Source: Sipunculus nudus
Taxonomy: Eukaryota > Annelida > Sipuncula > Golfingiida > Sipunculidae
DNA length: 64,000 nt
Reading direction: 5' to 3'
Assembly: GCA_026874595.1 (NCBI GenBank)
Contig: CM049317.1
Coordinates: 46,524,401 to 46,588,400, forward strand
Shown: positions 36,832-50,100 of the stretch, one piece after another
Position numbering within the stretch: position 1 is the first letter of the stretch
Layout: the number at the start of each line of letters is the position of its first letter
Program-made: the position numbers and the translations under genes
The notes under the pieces: model-generated
What the model was told of the DNA's origin: nothing
Database searches by the model: none
Seen by the model: only the letters and a program-made list of their open reading frames with translations

Positions 36832-37500
36832 AGGGTTGTTCGATTTAAATCACGTCAATTTCAACCGCGATTTACTGATTCAAATCAACTTTAAAAAAAA
36901 AATGAGTTTTTCTCTATTTTTCTCTTCTATTTCACAAATATTTTCAATTCAGTCATTTTCATTTTTATACTAAGTGCTTCAGAGGCACTTTAAAGAATTT
37001 TACACCCTCTTGAAGTCTGATTTAATAGCACTGTTTTTTATTCATCTATATAAATGTTAAACCAATAAATATTCAAAATTTTCAGAATAAATAAAATTAA
37101 ATAATAAATAACTTTCTGTAGGCTGAATTTATAAACTTCTGAAAGTGAATATTCAATCAGGGTTGATTTAAATCACGTCGATTTAATCGCGATTTAATTC
37201 ACCTGATTTTTTTAAATCACTGATTTAAATAAACTTTTATTAAAAAAATGAGTTTTTCTCTATTTTTCTCTTTTATTTCACAAATATTTTCAGTTCAATC
37301 ATTTTTATGTTTATACTTAGTGCTTTAGAGGCACTTTGAAAGAATTTTACACCCTCTTGAAGTCTGATTTAACAGCACTGTTTTTTTTTATCTATATATA
37401 TGTAAAACCAATAAATAATCAACATTTTCCAAATAAATAAAATTAAATAATAAATAATTTATAAACTCTTTTGAAGGAGAATTTTCAATAGAGGATATAT
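36832..37500 (+). repeat. Tandem GATTTAAATC-rich monomers, array 1 (2 units)
   Basis: Two monomers of roughly 320-345 bp. Each starts with GGTTG(T/A)TTYRATTTAAATCA, contains CGCGATTTA, then ATGAGTTTTTCTCTATTTTT, a block with AGAGGCACTTTAAAGAATTT and CACCCTCTTGAAGTCTGATT, and ends in AAATAATAAATAA. Confidence 0.88.
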
Positions 37501-39444
37501 GATGGGAACACCACGTTAAAGGGTACCCTAAAAATCTCATTTGTAACAAAAAATGAAGTATCCAGCAGAAGTTCAGAACATGTTTTTTCCTAGTCACTGG
37601 CCGGGAAATAAATGTCTCAGAAAAGACACAGCAACTGAAATTGAGTATTGAGTAAATAAATGTGTGTAGGGTATAAAAATAAATTAATCTATTTAATTAG
37701 AAAGAACTTCAAGCATGTTTTTCATGGTTTAGATCAATATTTTTATATGAATCATTTTGCTTATATCCTAGCATTTTGTTCATGATTCATATAACTGATT
37801 TAGTGTTTCCTGACCCTTTGTGCTGCGTTTTCAATTTTCTCATCTTCATCCTTCACAATTGTTTTATAGATTTTTTTTCTTTAACCACTTTACACCTTGC
37901 TCTTACATAAGTGTCCAATTAAAGGGCAGTTTTCTAACAATTCTTATTTTATAATTAATTTCATTACAGTAACTGATGATTTTCAGCATGACACTCTACA
38001 AACACCAACATCAACAAAATGATATCGAATGACCCTGACATAGAGCACTTATTCTGCTTATAGCAGTATTTGGAAAAGCACAAGCATAATCCTGATAGAC
38101 CACACAGGAGTACAGAGGAATGATTAAGTATACAAAACACACAGAAACAATGTACATAATACATTATTAGTCAGTAAGGCTTTAACAGAATGGGATATGT
38201 GAGAATATACAATTGTAAATTTAGAGATTAGAGAAAGTGTAACAAAAATGTGTCACCTCCATTTTTGTCAAACATTTAGATTTCCTGTTTTATTTTTTTT
38301 TTATATTTTAATCTTGCATTGCTTATAAAAGGTTATTAAGCTCTATATATGCAAGTGCCCTGGGAAAAAAAATTACTTACATTAGGCTCTTCATAAGGCC
38401 CCTTACTTCAGGAAACACATGACATATCAAACACACTAAAACTGATACTTTAGTCTACGTTATTAAGGTATGTCTAAATATCATGTTTCAGACACAACAA
38501 GTTTTATGCAAACAGATAGGTATCATACCTTGACATTGTTACAAATATTTAATCACAACTCACCAAAATCATTCCATAAAAGCTGTATATAAACTTACTT
38601 TTATAAGAATGGCGGACAGATGACATCTTGTTTTACATTACAGCTAATTAGCATATACCTCTTCTAAATATTCTCACAGACAGACCTAATTTATTGCGAT
38701 GACATCTTCTACCTTCACCCACATATGGTTACAAAGAAATACAGAAAACGTGCATGTTCTATTCTGCTCTGTATGAATAGACCAATATATGGAGGTGACC
38801 GTTCTTTTGTTACATTATGACCCTCGTGTGCTAAGTATGTGTATTTACTATTTACATGTAAAACCTTTGCAATATCCATGTGTAAGGCAAACACTTCTAA
38901 CTCAAATTATGTTTTTTCTAAACCCTATTTATCAAAAAGGTAGAAAAAATAGGTGATACTGTAAAGTTCAAAGTAAAGGCGACAAAAAATGTTACAAAAA
39001 GCACTGTCCGCCTAATTTCACAGACTTCCCATAGGAGTTGGCATAAACACTGTTTTCTTGAGATTTCCTCAGAACCAGTGGAAATCATTTTGGGCGATTT
39101 ATCTTGAATAGTTTATCATAAGTTTTATGTGCTACCTGATTAAAATTTTATAAATCTTATTTGAGACTGCAATGTTTGGCAAAAAAAAATAGGAAAAATG
39201 CAACTGTACGGCTCTTTTTTGTCACAGACAGCTGAACTTTGGAATACAACTTTATGTATTTTTACCTACGATGTCTTGTGAGGGCAGACAAGACATAAGC
39301 CATTTCTTTTATGAAAAAAAAAATAGCATTAGTGGCAATGTACCCTTTAATGTGAAAGAGCCCTAAAAAATATTCAAAGGTGTCCACCTGTCAAATACTT
39401 TTACATCAAGTTGAAAGTTTACTTGCTTGTGTTTTTAGTTATTC
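37501..39444. other. Intergenic between two tandem arrays
   Basis: No exon or gene recognised. Its right end (TCAAAGGTGTCCACCTGTCA, near 39374, to 39450) is repeated after the second array at 40533-40610. Confidence 0.4.
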
Positions 39445-40532
39445 ATACCATGGGTGGTTTGATTTAAATCATGTCTATTTAAATCGCCGATTTAAACACA
39501 ATTTAAATCACTTGATTTTTTTTGTAAAAATCACTGATTTAAATCAACTTTTATCAAAATATGAGTTTTTCTCAAGTTTTCTATTTCACAAATAATTTTG
39601 ATTCAATAATTTCATTTTTATACCAAGTGCTTTAGAGGCACCTTAAAAGAATTTTACACCCTCTTAAAGTCTGATTTAACAGCACTGTTTTTTTCATCAA
39701 TATAAATGTAAAACCAATAAATAATCAAAATTTTCTAAATAAATAAAAATTAAATAATAAATAACCTTCTGTTATCTGAATTTATAAACTCTTTTGAAGG
39801 AGAATATTCAAATTTCAGGGCAGTTTGATATAAATCACTAGTTTAATCGCGATTTAAATCACTTGATTTTTTTTTTAAATCACATATTCAAATCAACTTT
39901 TATCATATAATGAGTTTTCCTCTTTTTTTCTCTTCTATTTTACAAATAATTTTAATTCAATCATTTTCATTTTTATACTAAGTGATTTAAAGGCACTCTA
40001 AAGAATTTTACACCCTCTTGAAAGCTGATTTAACAGCATTTTTTTTATTTTCATCTATATAAATGTAAAATTAATAAATAATCAAATTTTCCAAATATAT
40101 AAAATTAAATAATAAATAACTTTCTGTAATCTGAATTTATGAACTCTTTTGAAGGAGAATATTTAAATTTTAGGGTTGTTTAATTTAAATCACATTGATT
40201 TAATTGCGATTTAAATCACTTGCTTTTTTTTAAATCATTTAAAATTAACTTTTATCCAACGAGTTTTTTTATTTTTCTCTTCTATTTCACAAATATTTTC
40301 AATTCAATCATTTTCATTTTTATACTAAGTGCATCAGAGGCACTTTAAAAGAATTTAACACCCTCCTGGAGTCTGATTCAACAGCACCGTGTTTATTTTC
40401 ATCTATATAAATGTAAAAGCAATAAGTAATCAAAATTTTCCAAATAAATAGAAGTAAATAATAAATAATTTTCTGTAGGCTGAATTTATAAACACTTTTG
40501 AAGGGTAGTATTAAAATGAGGACATATAAAGT
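39445..40532 (+). repeat. Tandem GATTTAAATC-rich monomers, array 2 (3 units)
   Basis: Three units start near 39456, 39823 and 40174 (spacing about 350-367 bp), colinear with array 1. The array is bracketed by two direct copies of the GTGTCCACCTGTCAAATACT segment. Confidence 0.88.
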
Positions 40533-41040
40533 ATTCAAGGGTGTCCACCTGTCAAATACTTTTACATTAAGCTGAACTTTACTTGCTTGTGTTTTTTGTT
40601 ATTTAAACGGTTGAAATTTGCAGGAATATGAACCATTCCAGTATACCACCTTGAATAGTTGATCAGACTTTTTAAATTTTCTGTCAGTTACCACTGGGGA
40701 GCCAATATATACTGGTCTGAAGATACATTTTGCTTTGCTTATTCTATGGACAAATTTACTGAAGCAACTTGCTGTGTGCATGTGATTGAATGTCTCAATA
40801 TATTTGTTTAGGTGCAAGTATCACCAACACAGCCAGTCCTTTTTTATCATCCATAAATTAAAGTGCATAAGGGGTGTTCACTCCAAACCTTAACCCAAGT
40901 ATGATTGCTAAGGAAATCAAAGCTGTACCACTGTTTTCAGGATCCTGTGCTTGGATTATTATTATATGATATGATCTAGATGTCCCCTCCCTCCCAATAA
41001 TCCAACTATTCCAGGGTTATGGCAGTCCTTGTTGATCGCG

Positions 41041-41163
41041 TCATCTCTCCAGCTGAGACTTCTGTATTGCCTCCTCTACTGTTGTACGAAGAACATTTAT
41101 TACTTCTCGGGGATTGTCACTCTTTGTTACTGCTGTTCCTGACACAATCATGTTGGCACCAGC
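41041..41163 (-). CDS. RPE: RPE exon 5 (last)
   Basis: Acceptor CTTTTCAG, then [12 protein letters not shown]..., 40 codons and TGA. Contains the IVSGTA phosphate-binding strand of the barrel. Confidence 0.96.
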   Translation of the reverse strand, partial: AGANMIVSGTAVTKSDNPREVINVLRTTVEEAIQKSQLER

Positions 41164-44100
41164 CTGAAAAGAACAAAACCTCTTTGATAAATTTTGTCAA
41201 ATTTTTCTAACACACAAATACCTTTGAGGCTACAGCTTTTGTTACCTTGTGGTGACTGTGGATAAAACTACTGGTATATGGTGTGTAAATGCCCAACAAA
41301 CAACTAAATCTCTCTTTTGTTTCCAAGGTTGTGATATAAATTAAAAGAGACATTGTGGTAGGATATAATATAAGATTCTGTCAAAAATGACATGGAGTTG
41401 GTAATATAAATTTGATGTATTCTGTGGTTTTGGTTCTGTACGCAAGGGTCCCATATTTGCAACATTTGTGAAGGGGAAATTTTCACAAAAATAAAATCCT
41501 CATGAATATAAGACACCACATCTGAGTTGAACAGTAATTTATTCTATAGCTTAGGGGAAAGTTAATATGGGGTTCACAAAAATTTTACATTGAAGATGAA
41601 GGTCAAATTCACTGGATTTCAACCTTGTCCAAGAATTTTGTCAGAAGAATCAGTGCCTAAAATTTTCGAGGAAAATATGCAGCCCTTCATAAGTTACTGC
41701 GTTAACAAGATATCCTGCAGAAGACATCCCTGGCTCCAACTGACAATGGCGCTGAAAACGTTTCCCAAAGTGGAGCAAACTTGAACCAGCTTTGATTTAA
41801 ATTTTACTACAGTGTACATGTAGATTCTGATCACCAGCTTAACACCTGCTGTTGCATACCTCCGCACATGCCTGGATGGTGGCTGGTCCAACACCACCAT
41901 CAACTTCAATGTCCAAGTTTCTGTAGTTCTGTCTCAGGTACTGAACCTGGGAAAAAAAAGACACACAAATGACATATTTTTACAATTCAGACAATAGGCT
42001 AAATATGAGAAAGCTAAATTTTGTATTAACAATGCTAAGCTTGAGACAATGGTGAAATGCTACACATTTTTTTTTGTATGAGGTAACCGCCTCGACTTTT
42101 TAAATGCTAGCTTAACTACCCATGTAAACCTGCAGAATTCCATTCAAGTTTCAGACTACATGACTTGGCAGTGGCACCACTTCCTCTCGTTTTATATCCT
42201 GGTGGTAACCAGGCCCAGTGACTACTGCACCTGCAGGCCAACACAAGGGGTTCACAAGCCCAGAATGGCTATAGCCAGCTTGGAGGGCCTCACCTAGAGG
42301 GTCAGCGGATGGGGATGGAGGAGGAAAAAGAACTCAATAATTTAATGTTTCCTAAAATTTTTAATTACTGCCTAGATATAATTTACTGGAAGAGTGGACA
42401 TCATATACATAGATATATTTATAAACCAGTGTGGAAGTGGAAAAACAAGGAGTTTTGATATTGAGCAAGTTGAAAGAAATACTTTGATGTTGGTCTGTTC
42501 CAGACAGACAAAGGGTCATCAAAGCTTAGATAACTTAAAGAGAGTTAGGTGAGGTAAAAAGTAAAAGGCTAGGAGTCTCATATTTTTCTAAAAAAAAATA
42601 ACTTACCTTTGGCATCATATCATTCATAAATTTCTGACCACCAAAACCTGGTTCTACAGTCATGACCAGAACCATGTCGACAAGATTCACGTATGGGACC
42701 AGAGCTTCTACAGCTGTGCCAGGTTTAATGCCCAGTCCAACCTGCATGGATTAAATATATCATAATAAGACACTCGTCACCTTACATATTACCAGATCAA
42801 AATGGAGAAATTCAAAAAGTTGAACAGTTAGTGGTATGAATGAGTTTCTTGAGATGGAAATCTTATTATTATCAGTGAGTTCAGGGAGTCTGAGACCACT
42901 CCAGTCCAAGTCCACAACTGCTTAATGCTAAGCTCTGGCATTGCCCCCGAGGGGGGGAATCCCCCTCCAACAGTGTGGAAATTTTTAACAAGCCTACAGG
43001 CCTAATTCGAACCTGTGCATTGGGAAATACACCAGGTATAATGCTTCAATGCTGGGCCATTACTTTTCATGTATATGAACTATGCAAGTATTAAACATTT
43101 TGAATAAGAAACAATTACACAAACATCACTGCTGAAATTCTGACATAGGTGCACACAACACTAAAAAGATTGTAGCTGGCACCACCAGTCTTGTATACAA
43201 CGAAGCTATCAGAGATATATACATACGCCCAATTTCAGACTGATATATCAAACCCCTCCTGAGAAAAACGTGTGCAAAAGTCATGGTAGGTGGCGACACC
43301 TGTCTTGTGAGCGAGAAAGCTATCAAAGACACATAGACAGGTCAAAATATTAGGCCAATACATCAAACTTACCTTGAGTCTGATGCATGGGGCTGACCAG
43401 GCTTAGGTGAGAAAGGCTGTTGCCCCGAGTGAACTGTGACAAATTGCTTGCTCAGACTACTGCACTGAGTGAACTCATGACCTGCACCTGGCCAGACTGA
43501 GTGAACTTTTGACCTGTACCTGGCTGCACTGAGTGAACTCTTGACCTGTTGCATAATCTGACACAGTTGGCAGTCTGCCAAAGCTATAAATAGAATGCAG
43601 CTACTGCACTGAGTAAACTCCTGACCCATACCTGGCTGCACTGAGTGAACTCTTGACCTGTTGCCTAATCTGATACAGTTGGCAGTCTGCCAAAGCTATA
43701 AATAGATCCAGATTGACCTCTAGCCTGTTGCCAAATCGGAAATAGTAGCCACACCATTGCATAAGCTCATGCAGGGGCCCTGCCCTGAGGGGCTTGACAC
43801 CCATGAAGTGATCACATGGTGCCCATGAGGTGTTCACATGTCACCCATGAGGTGATCACATGCCATGTGCTTGGCTGCACTGATTGAACTCTTGACCTAT
43901 ATCTGGCTGCACTGAATGAACTCTTGGTCTGTTCCCAAATCTGAAACAGTTGGCAGTTTCTCAACCTATTTAAAGAAACAGATTCAATCTGGGCCTGTTG
44001 GTATATCTGTTTACACATACTGAAAGACTTTGGTTAAAATTTCTTTTTTCAAGCCGACATATTCATAAACTTTTTATCAAAATATCTAGAATAATAAAAG

Positions 44101-47100
44101 ATGCAGTACTTTCATTGTTAAAAGTCCAATAGTTCTGCCAAAAATCATTCTAGTAAACTTGAACAAAGGCCACCTAAGAATAATTTTTGTGCAATATTAC
44201 AGAAGATATAATTGAAATAATAATTTTGTAGAAGAACACTATTTCAGTCCTCAGTTTGAAAAAGACATAATAATGGCCATAAGACCAACTTTAGCTTTTC
44301 ACAACTCAACCAAAAATCAACAAACTCAGTATATTCTGATATGATTGAAAGAACCATGTCCTAGGATAAGTCTTCAAAAAATTGAACAATTCAACTTGAC
44401 AGTTTCATCATTAAGCTGAAAGAGGCTAAAATTATGAGGTTTTTTTGCCCATAAAAAAACAGGTCAATGTAAGTTGCACCACTAAATCTACAACTTCAAA
44501 TATGAGTCATGTGACCAACATTTGCACAAAACCTGGTAATGCTAGCTTCTGTCATTTCTGAGAGTACTATGTCAGTATGCTTACTTGGCCGAATGACTGT
44601 TCAAATTTGTGTAACTCCACTAAAATTCATCAAATACAAACCATTTGAACAAACTTGAGAGGGCTTGCCTCTGGGATCATTTATGTAAAATATTTAACAA
44701 TTTGGCTGGACCATCTACAAGAAGACAACTTTTAAAATATTGTCAGCTTTTTCCTTATAAAATCTAAGTAAATGCAGATAGCAAAAAAAATAAGCTGAAT
44801 CCCACAAAATTTGATATGTGACAGATTATTGCATAAAATCTAGGAATGGTAGCTCCTGCTATTCCTGAGAAATTATGGATTAATGTACAAATGACCAATG
44901 ACCCCCGTACAAAAATAGGTCAATTCAGGTGGTGCCACCAATACCTGAATTTCATATATGACTCATGTGACCAACACTGGCAAAAAATTGGTGATGATAG
45001 CTCTGGCTGTTTCTGAGACTGTCATTTTAGTATGCTTTTTTGGACAGATGACTAAGTTCAACTTCCTGAACAAAATTGAGGGAGATGGTATAAAAGATTA
45101 TTTCTGTGAAATATTGAACAATTTGGCTTGAGTGTTTCGGAGGAGAAGATTTTTAAAGGTTTTTTTACCTTTTTCTCTACAAAATTTAAGAAAATTTTCA
45201 GATGGCTAATTTTTTGCATTAAATTTCATGATGCTAGCTCCAATTATTTTCAAAATAGTATGGGTAAACGTACAGAAGACAAACGATGCCACATCATCGC
45301 ATTAGTTCACAGGTTCACTAAAAATTAATACAGATGCATATTGAATGCAAAACTGTTATACAGATACATCTCACTGATGGCAAAATCTTGAATTAATTTG
45401 TCTATGGATACCAATTATTTATAATCCATGTACAGCTGTCTTTATATACCCACAGGGAGCTGTATAGCTGTGATTGTAAACATTGCTTGGCATGAGGAAT
45501 ATCTTAAAATTAAAAATCTACATTTTTTAAAAGCTTTTAAAAAACATTCTTGTCAATATTAACCATAGATAACCTGAAATCTAAATGTTTAGAGGCATGA
45601 TGTAATAAATGCTGATAAACTGGTGCCAGTCTAGATGTATCTAGATGTATCTGTGTATCTGCTTCACACAGATAACATATATGGTAAAATGACTCAATTG
45701 AACCTTTATAATTCAGCCAAAATTCATTCTTTGGAACCATAAAAGACAATTATTATAAGAATTATTCAGGGGATTATTCTTGTAAAATATTAAACAAATT
45801 GGCCTCAGTAGGGTCAGTCAAAAAAAAATTTCTAGGTTTGTAATTCATATGGGAAAATACAGCAAAATGGCTAAGTTAAGCTTCCCATAACTCAGCCAAA
45901 AATCACTGAACCAAAACCATTTGAACAAACTTGAATTATCAACATCTAAGGATAATAAATGTGTGAGATTTAAGAATTTAGCCCAGTGGTTTTTGAGGAG
46001 AAGATCTTTGTAGCCACTGAGCTAAAATGGGCTGTCACAGCATATGACTAAATTCAGCTTCCCATAACTCAGCCAAAAGTCACTGAACTTAGACCATTTG
46101 AACAAATTTCAGAAAGCACTCCCTAGGATCATTTCTGTGCGATATTAAACTATTTGGCCATATGGTTTCAGAGAAGAAGTTTTTTGTAGCCGTCAGTATG
46201 ATACGGGCACTGATGACCCCCGTACAAAAAAGGTCGATGCAGGTGGTGCCACCAATACCTCAATTTAAGATATGTCTTATGTGAACAACATTGGCATAAA
46301 ATTTGGTGATGATAGCTCCAGCCGTTTCTGAGATTGTAATTTTAGTATGCTATTATGGACAGATGACTAAGTTCAACTTCCTGTAACTCGGCCAAAAATC
46401 AACGAACTTAAACCAATCGAACAAACTTGAGAAAGATTATTCCAGGAATCATTTCTGTGAAATATTGGACAATTTGGCTGAACAGTATCGGAGAAGAAGA
46501 TTTTTAAAGCTTTTTTAGCTTTTTCCCTATAAAATCTAAGAAAATGCAGTTAGCCAAAAAATAAGCAAAACCGATATAAGTTTTTAGATGACTAATTTTT
46601 TGCATAAAATTTTGTGATGCTACCTCTTGCCGTTTACAAGATAGTATGGGTTAACGTACAGACAACGGACGACGGAAGACGCCACACCATCGCATAAGCT
46701 CCCAGGTTCGCTAAAAATACATGCTATAAATTGCCATTTCTGTGGGTATTTTTCTTATAATGTAAGCTTTATTCACAGAACATAATTCCTTACTTTTATT
46801 TACATGCCCCCCCCCCAAGGGACGGTTCTGCTGTAAGCTGTCATTGCTGAACTTTAGCTTGGCAAATTTAGTCTTTTTGCAGGCCTAATATGTTCTTTTG
46901 GCATTTTGTTCATAAGTAATAATATGTATTTATAGTTAGTGACAGAGTTTTTATTTCTATGGGACCCAAAATGGACTTGCCTCCAAGTCCCTGTACATGT
47001 CCAAGTAAAGGACCTTGACTTTGAGTCCAAGTCCTTAACAAGTGACCCATGGGTCATGATGCTCAGCTGACTGGGAAGAGATTTGCAAAAGGAAATTTTA

Positions 47101-50100
47101 TCATCTGAATGGTAGTATATACCCATTCAACTGAAGCATCAAACAGATTAACCAACAGGCTGAGATTGTGTCTGTATTAATATATCTAAAAAATAGAGAA
47201 AAAATTTAAAAAAAAAATACAGGTGGCTCCACCAGTCTGCAGAAACTAATAAAAACACTTAATGGTCAATATCTATGCAAAGAAGCATGGTGGTAACTGG
47301 ATTAGTTGTTCAGATACTTCAGCTTTTGTATCAAATTTTCCATTATTCTGAGGAATACTTTGGAGTCTGATAGCTTGGAGGATATGGGTAACAGAGACCT
47401 AATTCCAGGTTTCCATGGAGTCTTTTCATGGGTCTCCCTGTGTGTCAAGCATGAAGATTCTAGGTCCAGTTGTTACAATTTGAACCCAGTCTTTATGATT
47501 TGTGCCCTGTTGACAGATGTCCACATTTTTAAAGGTCTCAAAAATAAATAAAAAAATTCATAAAAAATAAAAAAAAATACAGGTGGTGCACCCAGTCTGC
47601 AGGAACTGATGGATCAATATGTATGCCAAAAATTATGACCATCAGTGATGTAGTTAATGAGATATTAAAGTTTTTGTACGAAATTTTTTACTATTCTGGG
47701 GAGTACTTTTGGGCCCCATAGCTCAAAGGATATGGGTAACAGAGACCTAATTTCTGGTCTCCAAGGAGATTTTTCATGGACCTCTCAGAATGTCAAGTTA
47801 CAAGATTCTAGGTCCAGCGGTTACGATTTGTGCCTGGTTAACAGACGGACAGACGGACGGACGACGGACAAAGAGTGATCGCTATAGCTCAGCATGACTG
47901 AAAGTCAGCTGAGCTAAAAATGTTGAGTCAAAGTCTGCACTTAAGTCTGACATCACTGTTGATTTTTACTGAGAACTCAGTACTTGTGCTTGATACTGTA
48001 ATGATACAAAACTGACAGTGGGTTTTTAGATTGATTCAGATGTGCAAGTCAATGTCAATGAAATTTCTAAAGTGATCCTTAGTAGTGTATACATGCGTGT
48101 GTTAAGTAGGACTTGCATGTATAAGGCCAATGATTTTAGCCCTATGGTCTCAACTGTTTAAACTGCCAAACCATGAGCCAGAGGCAGATTTAAGGCATCT
48201 TTATGGCATATATAACTTATAAGATGCCAAAAATATATTCCAGCAAAAATGTAATATTTCAAGACAACAATAGCAATATAATGGGTCAAATAATGGCAGA
48301 CTTACATAAAACAGGAGTAAGGCAGTTTTTAACCTACCCTGGTGTGTTGTTAGGCCTAGCTTATGCAATGAGCCATTTCAAAGTGGACCCCCCCCCCCCC
48401 CCCCCCGGATAAATCTGAGATTTACAAAGATTACCTTTTGATTTACCTATATCAAAGCTACATTCAGTTGGTGTCACACATGTACATGAAGTAATGATAA
48501 ACTTAGTTTTTTTCTCTCCAAATATCTGGTTGATCTGCCATCATATTGGACAGATGGACAGTTTAACACTGAGATGAGCAAATCCCGAAACAGTAGTCTG
48601 ACAGTTCTTGGGTTACTTGATTTTTGGCTCACCAAATGGGCTGCCTCTGAAACTGGCTTATACTGCAAGTCCTGGACTACCTCTGTGTACCTACTTTCAT
48701 TCCAGCCTCTCTGACTTTACGAATGCAGCCAATGACATCCTTTGTTGCCTCTAAATGAAAGGTGTATTGATTGGCTCCTGCATCATTCATCCCCTCAATC
48801 CACTGCCGGAACACAAAAAATGACGATTAATTAATTTGAAATACAAATGTTAAAAATAAATGACCATTGGGCCCTAGTGCTCAACTGATAATCTAAGGTG
48901 AAGATAACATTTGGAAATCCCCTTTTTCTGGCCACATTTTTAAGGTACGGATTATGAGATCTAATGGAACAAGTAACAGACCAAAGCCCTTAAGTTGTTA
49001 ACCAGGTTCTTAGGTAATTTAGGTTAAATCATATATAATTAAACATTTACAGCTGCACAAACAAATGCACAGTTTCTTTATTTTTTTTTGTTTGGGGGTG
49101 GTGGGTTACAAGACAAAGCCACATGCATGGTTTCACTTAAAAGAAATTTCAAAACAATTGACTTTTGTGAAAAGACTACAAATAACATAATCTGTTTACC
49201 TGATGAACACTGAAGCTGAAAAGTCATGCATTACCTTAATAAATCCATTAACCAATGGGGCATGTGGTCACAACATATTCAGGGGTCATGTTTTGCATAT
49301 TCACATCACATATAAGGATGCCCAAGCAAGGTAGGTAGCAGTATGGAACAAGGAATAACATGCCCAAATGTAGCCCTTAAGAATGGACTCCTGAATTGCT
49401 TTAACATATCATATCGTGCTATAATCCCAGTTAGCCCCTTCCCCCCCTTGGTGAAACCTGTTGTGTCACTAGCGTCGCTGGCTAGACTAAACAATACCAA
49501 TATTATATAACTAGAATATGGGTAGTTGACAAGCGACTACGTGTATCGGCCTACATCAGAGTGGGACGTGTGAAGTGGGGCAAAGATTGAGTGGCAAGAG
49601 GAAATAAAAGATGTGTGCTTATTGGCATGGATATCTGCCATGTGAACATGACTGTAGGTGGCGCCACCTGATATTTGAAAGAGAAAACTATTAAAGAAGA
49701 AGTTGTATACATATGCAAAATTTCAGTGGATAAGTCAAACCACTGCTAAGATACTGTGGTTGTCTTTTTATTTGCAAGGGTTTTAATTTTGCAATATTTG
49801 CGAATGTGAAATAATCACGAATATGAAACCCTCAGGAATAAGATGCCCCATCAACTAAGATGACCTTTGAAAACAACCTTATCAGCAACCTAATCTGTGC
49901 CGGTTTTCGGAAATGGCCCATGCATTAGTCGAACTAACAGGCTGTGATACATATCGACTGTGATAAGTTATAATTTAATAACTGAACCAGTAATTAGGTT
50001 TTGTAGGATTTTCTTTTCTAAATTTTACATCCATACATATCCTGCTGTACTTAGATTTTACATGTTCTGGTGCAATCACAAAAATGAAACCCTCAGGAAC

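Noticed and set aside
43369-44018. Overlapping minus-strand frames with repeated [13 protein letters not shown]-like text
   Set aside because: Generated by tandem CTGCACTGAGTGAACTC units; no protein family features.
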